Source: an uncultured Pseudomonadota bacterium (lineage in GTDB: Bacteria > Pseudomonadota > Gammaproteobacteria > Burkholderiales > SG8-39). Taken from it: DNA of 14,033 bases. The notes below the pieces were generated by a model. It had not been told where the DNA came from. It saw only the letters and a program-made list of their open reading frames with translations, and searched no databases. The position numbers were made by a program, and so were the translations under genes. This document shows positions 13,565-14,033 of the stretch, one piece after another. Location of the stretch: the NCBI GenBank assembly GCA_903864555.1, contig CAIPGJ010000933.1:1-14033 (forward strand), read 5' to 3'. Within the stretch, counting starts at the first letter, position 1. Every line of letters starts with the position of its first letter.

Positions 13565-14033
13565 GTGGAACCAAAACACGTGTTTGAAGGCGTCAAGGTG
13601 CTGGCCGTCACGCGGCAGATCGCAGCGCCGTTCTCGACTTACCAGCTGGCGCTGCATGGCGCCGAAGTGCTGACCATCGAGAACCCCAAGGAGCCCGACA
13701 GCATGCGCCTGGTGATCGGCTCGGGGGGCAAACTGGGCAAGATGGCCATGAGCCACAGCTTCATGGCCCAGGGCGCCAACAAGAAGAACATGACGCTCAA
13801 CCTCGCCACCCCTGGAGGACAGGAGATCTTCCGCCAGCTGGCTGCGCAGTCCGACATCGTCGCCGAAAACCTGGTGGCCGGCACCATGCGCCGCTATGGC
13901 CTGGGTTACGAGGAACTGTCGAAGGACCACCCTGGTCTCATCTATTGCTCCATCACCGGTTACGGCCAGACCGGCCCCACCCACAAGCGGGCCGCCATCG
14001 ATGGTGCGGTGCAGGCCGCCAGCGGGCTGATGA
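13565..14033 (+). CDS. CoA-transferase family III (CaiB/BaiF-type), N-terminal 156 codons (cut by window edge)
   Basis: This is the start of a class III CoA-transferase, an enzyme that moves CoA between carboxylic acids through an aspartyl-CoA anhydride. It begins at GTG 13565 with GGAG seven bases upstream and reads VEPKHVFEGVKVLAVTRQIA. The family landmarks are visible: APFSTYQLALHGAEVLTIENP (21-41), SDIVAENLVAGTMRRYGLGY (96-115), YCSITGYGQTGP (127-138), and Asp146 in AAIDGAVQAASGLM, at the position of the catalytic Asp of formyl-CoA transferase. The gene is open to the right edge; full members are about 380-420 residues. It diverges from the TTT receptor, an arrangement that fits uptake followed by CoA activation of the same acid. 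The acceptor and donor are unknown, and formyl-, succinyl- and other CoA donors remain possible. Confidence 0.93.
   Translation, partial: MEPKHVFEGVKVLAVTRQIAAPFSTYQLALHGAEVLTIENPKEPDSMRLVIGSGGKLGKMAMSHSFMAQGANKKNMTLNLATPGGQEIFRQLAAQSDIVAENLVAGTMRRYGLGYEELSKDHPGLIYCSITGYGQTGPTHKRAAIDGAVQAASGLM

Noticed and set aside
13304..13984. 226-codon minus-strand frame running from the CoA-transferase gene into the intergenic region
   Set aside because: Most of it is antisense to the CoA-transferase, whose family motifs are clear. The part outside the gene has no recognised similarity.

Overview
The window looks like the chromosome of a GC-rich betaproteobacterium, most likely a Burkholderiales member. 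The basis is the narXL-narK1K2-narGH gene order, the high third-position GC, and a Bug/TctC-type extracytoplasmic receptor beside a class III CoA-transferase and an Asp/Glu-racemase-like enzyme. No RNA gene, CRISPR array, insertion sequence or phage gene was seen, so a species cannot be named.

The left two thirds (1-9845, all minus strand, transcribed right to left) is a respiratory nitrate reduction locus. It reads narX (sensor kinase), narL (response regulator), narK1 and narK2 (nitrate/nitrite transporters), narG (molybdenum catalytic subunit) and the first 49 codons of narH (iron-sulfur subunit); narJ and narI would lie beyond the left edge. FNR/Anr-like boxes sit just upstream of narX (9879-9892) and across the narL stop codon upstream of narK1 (7228-7241). 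This fits oxygen control by an FNR-family regulator, with NarX-NarL adding nitrate control.

The narG-narH junction (about 91-373) is the most unusual part. narG stops at an amber codon, but the same frame continues past it with the conserved IDWLD tail and ends in a TGA that overlaps an ATG by four bases. That ATG starts a duplicated, broken copy of the narH 5' end. The copy runs into a strong hairpin-bearing spacer and ends in another TGA, which overlaps the ATG of the intact narH. The junction looks rearranged, possibly by recombination between two nar operons.

The right third (about 9846-14033) holds metabolic genes. On the plus strand is an Asp/Glu/hydantoin-racemase-fold protein that lacks the usual catalytic cysteines. 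Facing it on the minus strand are a carboxymuconolactone-decarboxylase-family protein, a VOC protein resembling methylmalonyl-CoA epimerase, and a TTT receptor. A CoA-transferase family III gene diverges from the receptor and runs off the right edge. Together they suggest uptake and CoA-linked catabolism of an unidentified organic acid, but no substrate can be read from the sequence. Candidate regulatory signals here are an extended -10 promoter, a 9-bp dyad, a perfect 14-bp palindrome, a tandem octamer and one weak terminator hairpin.
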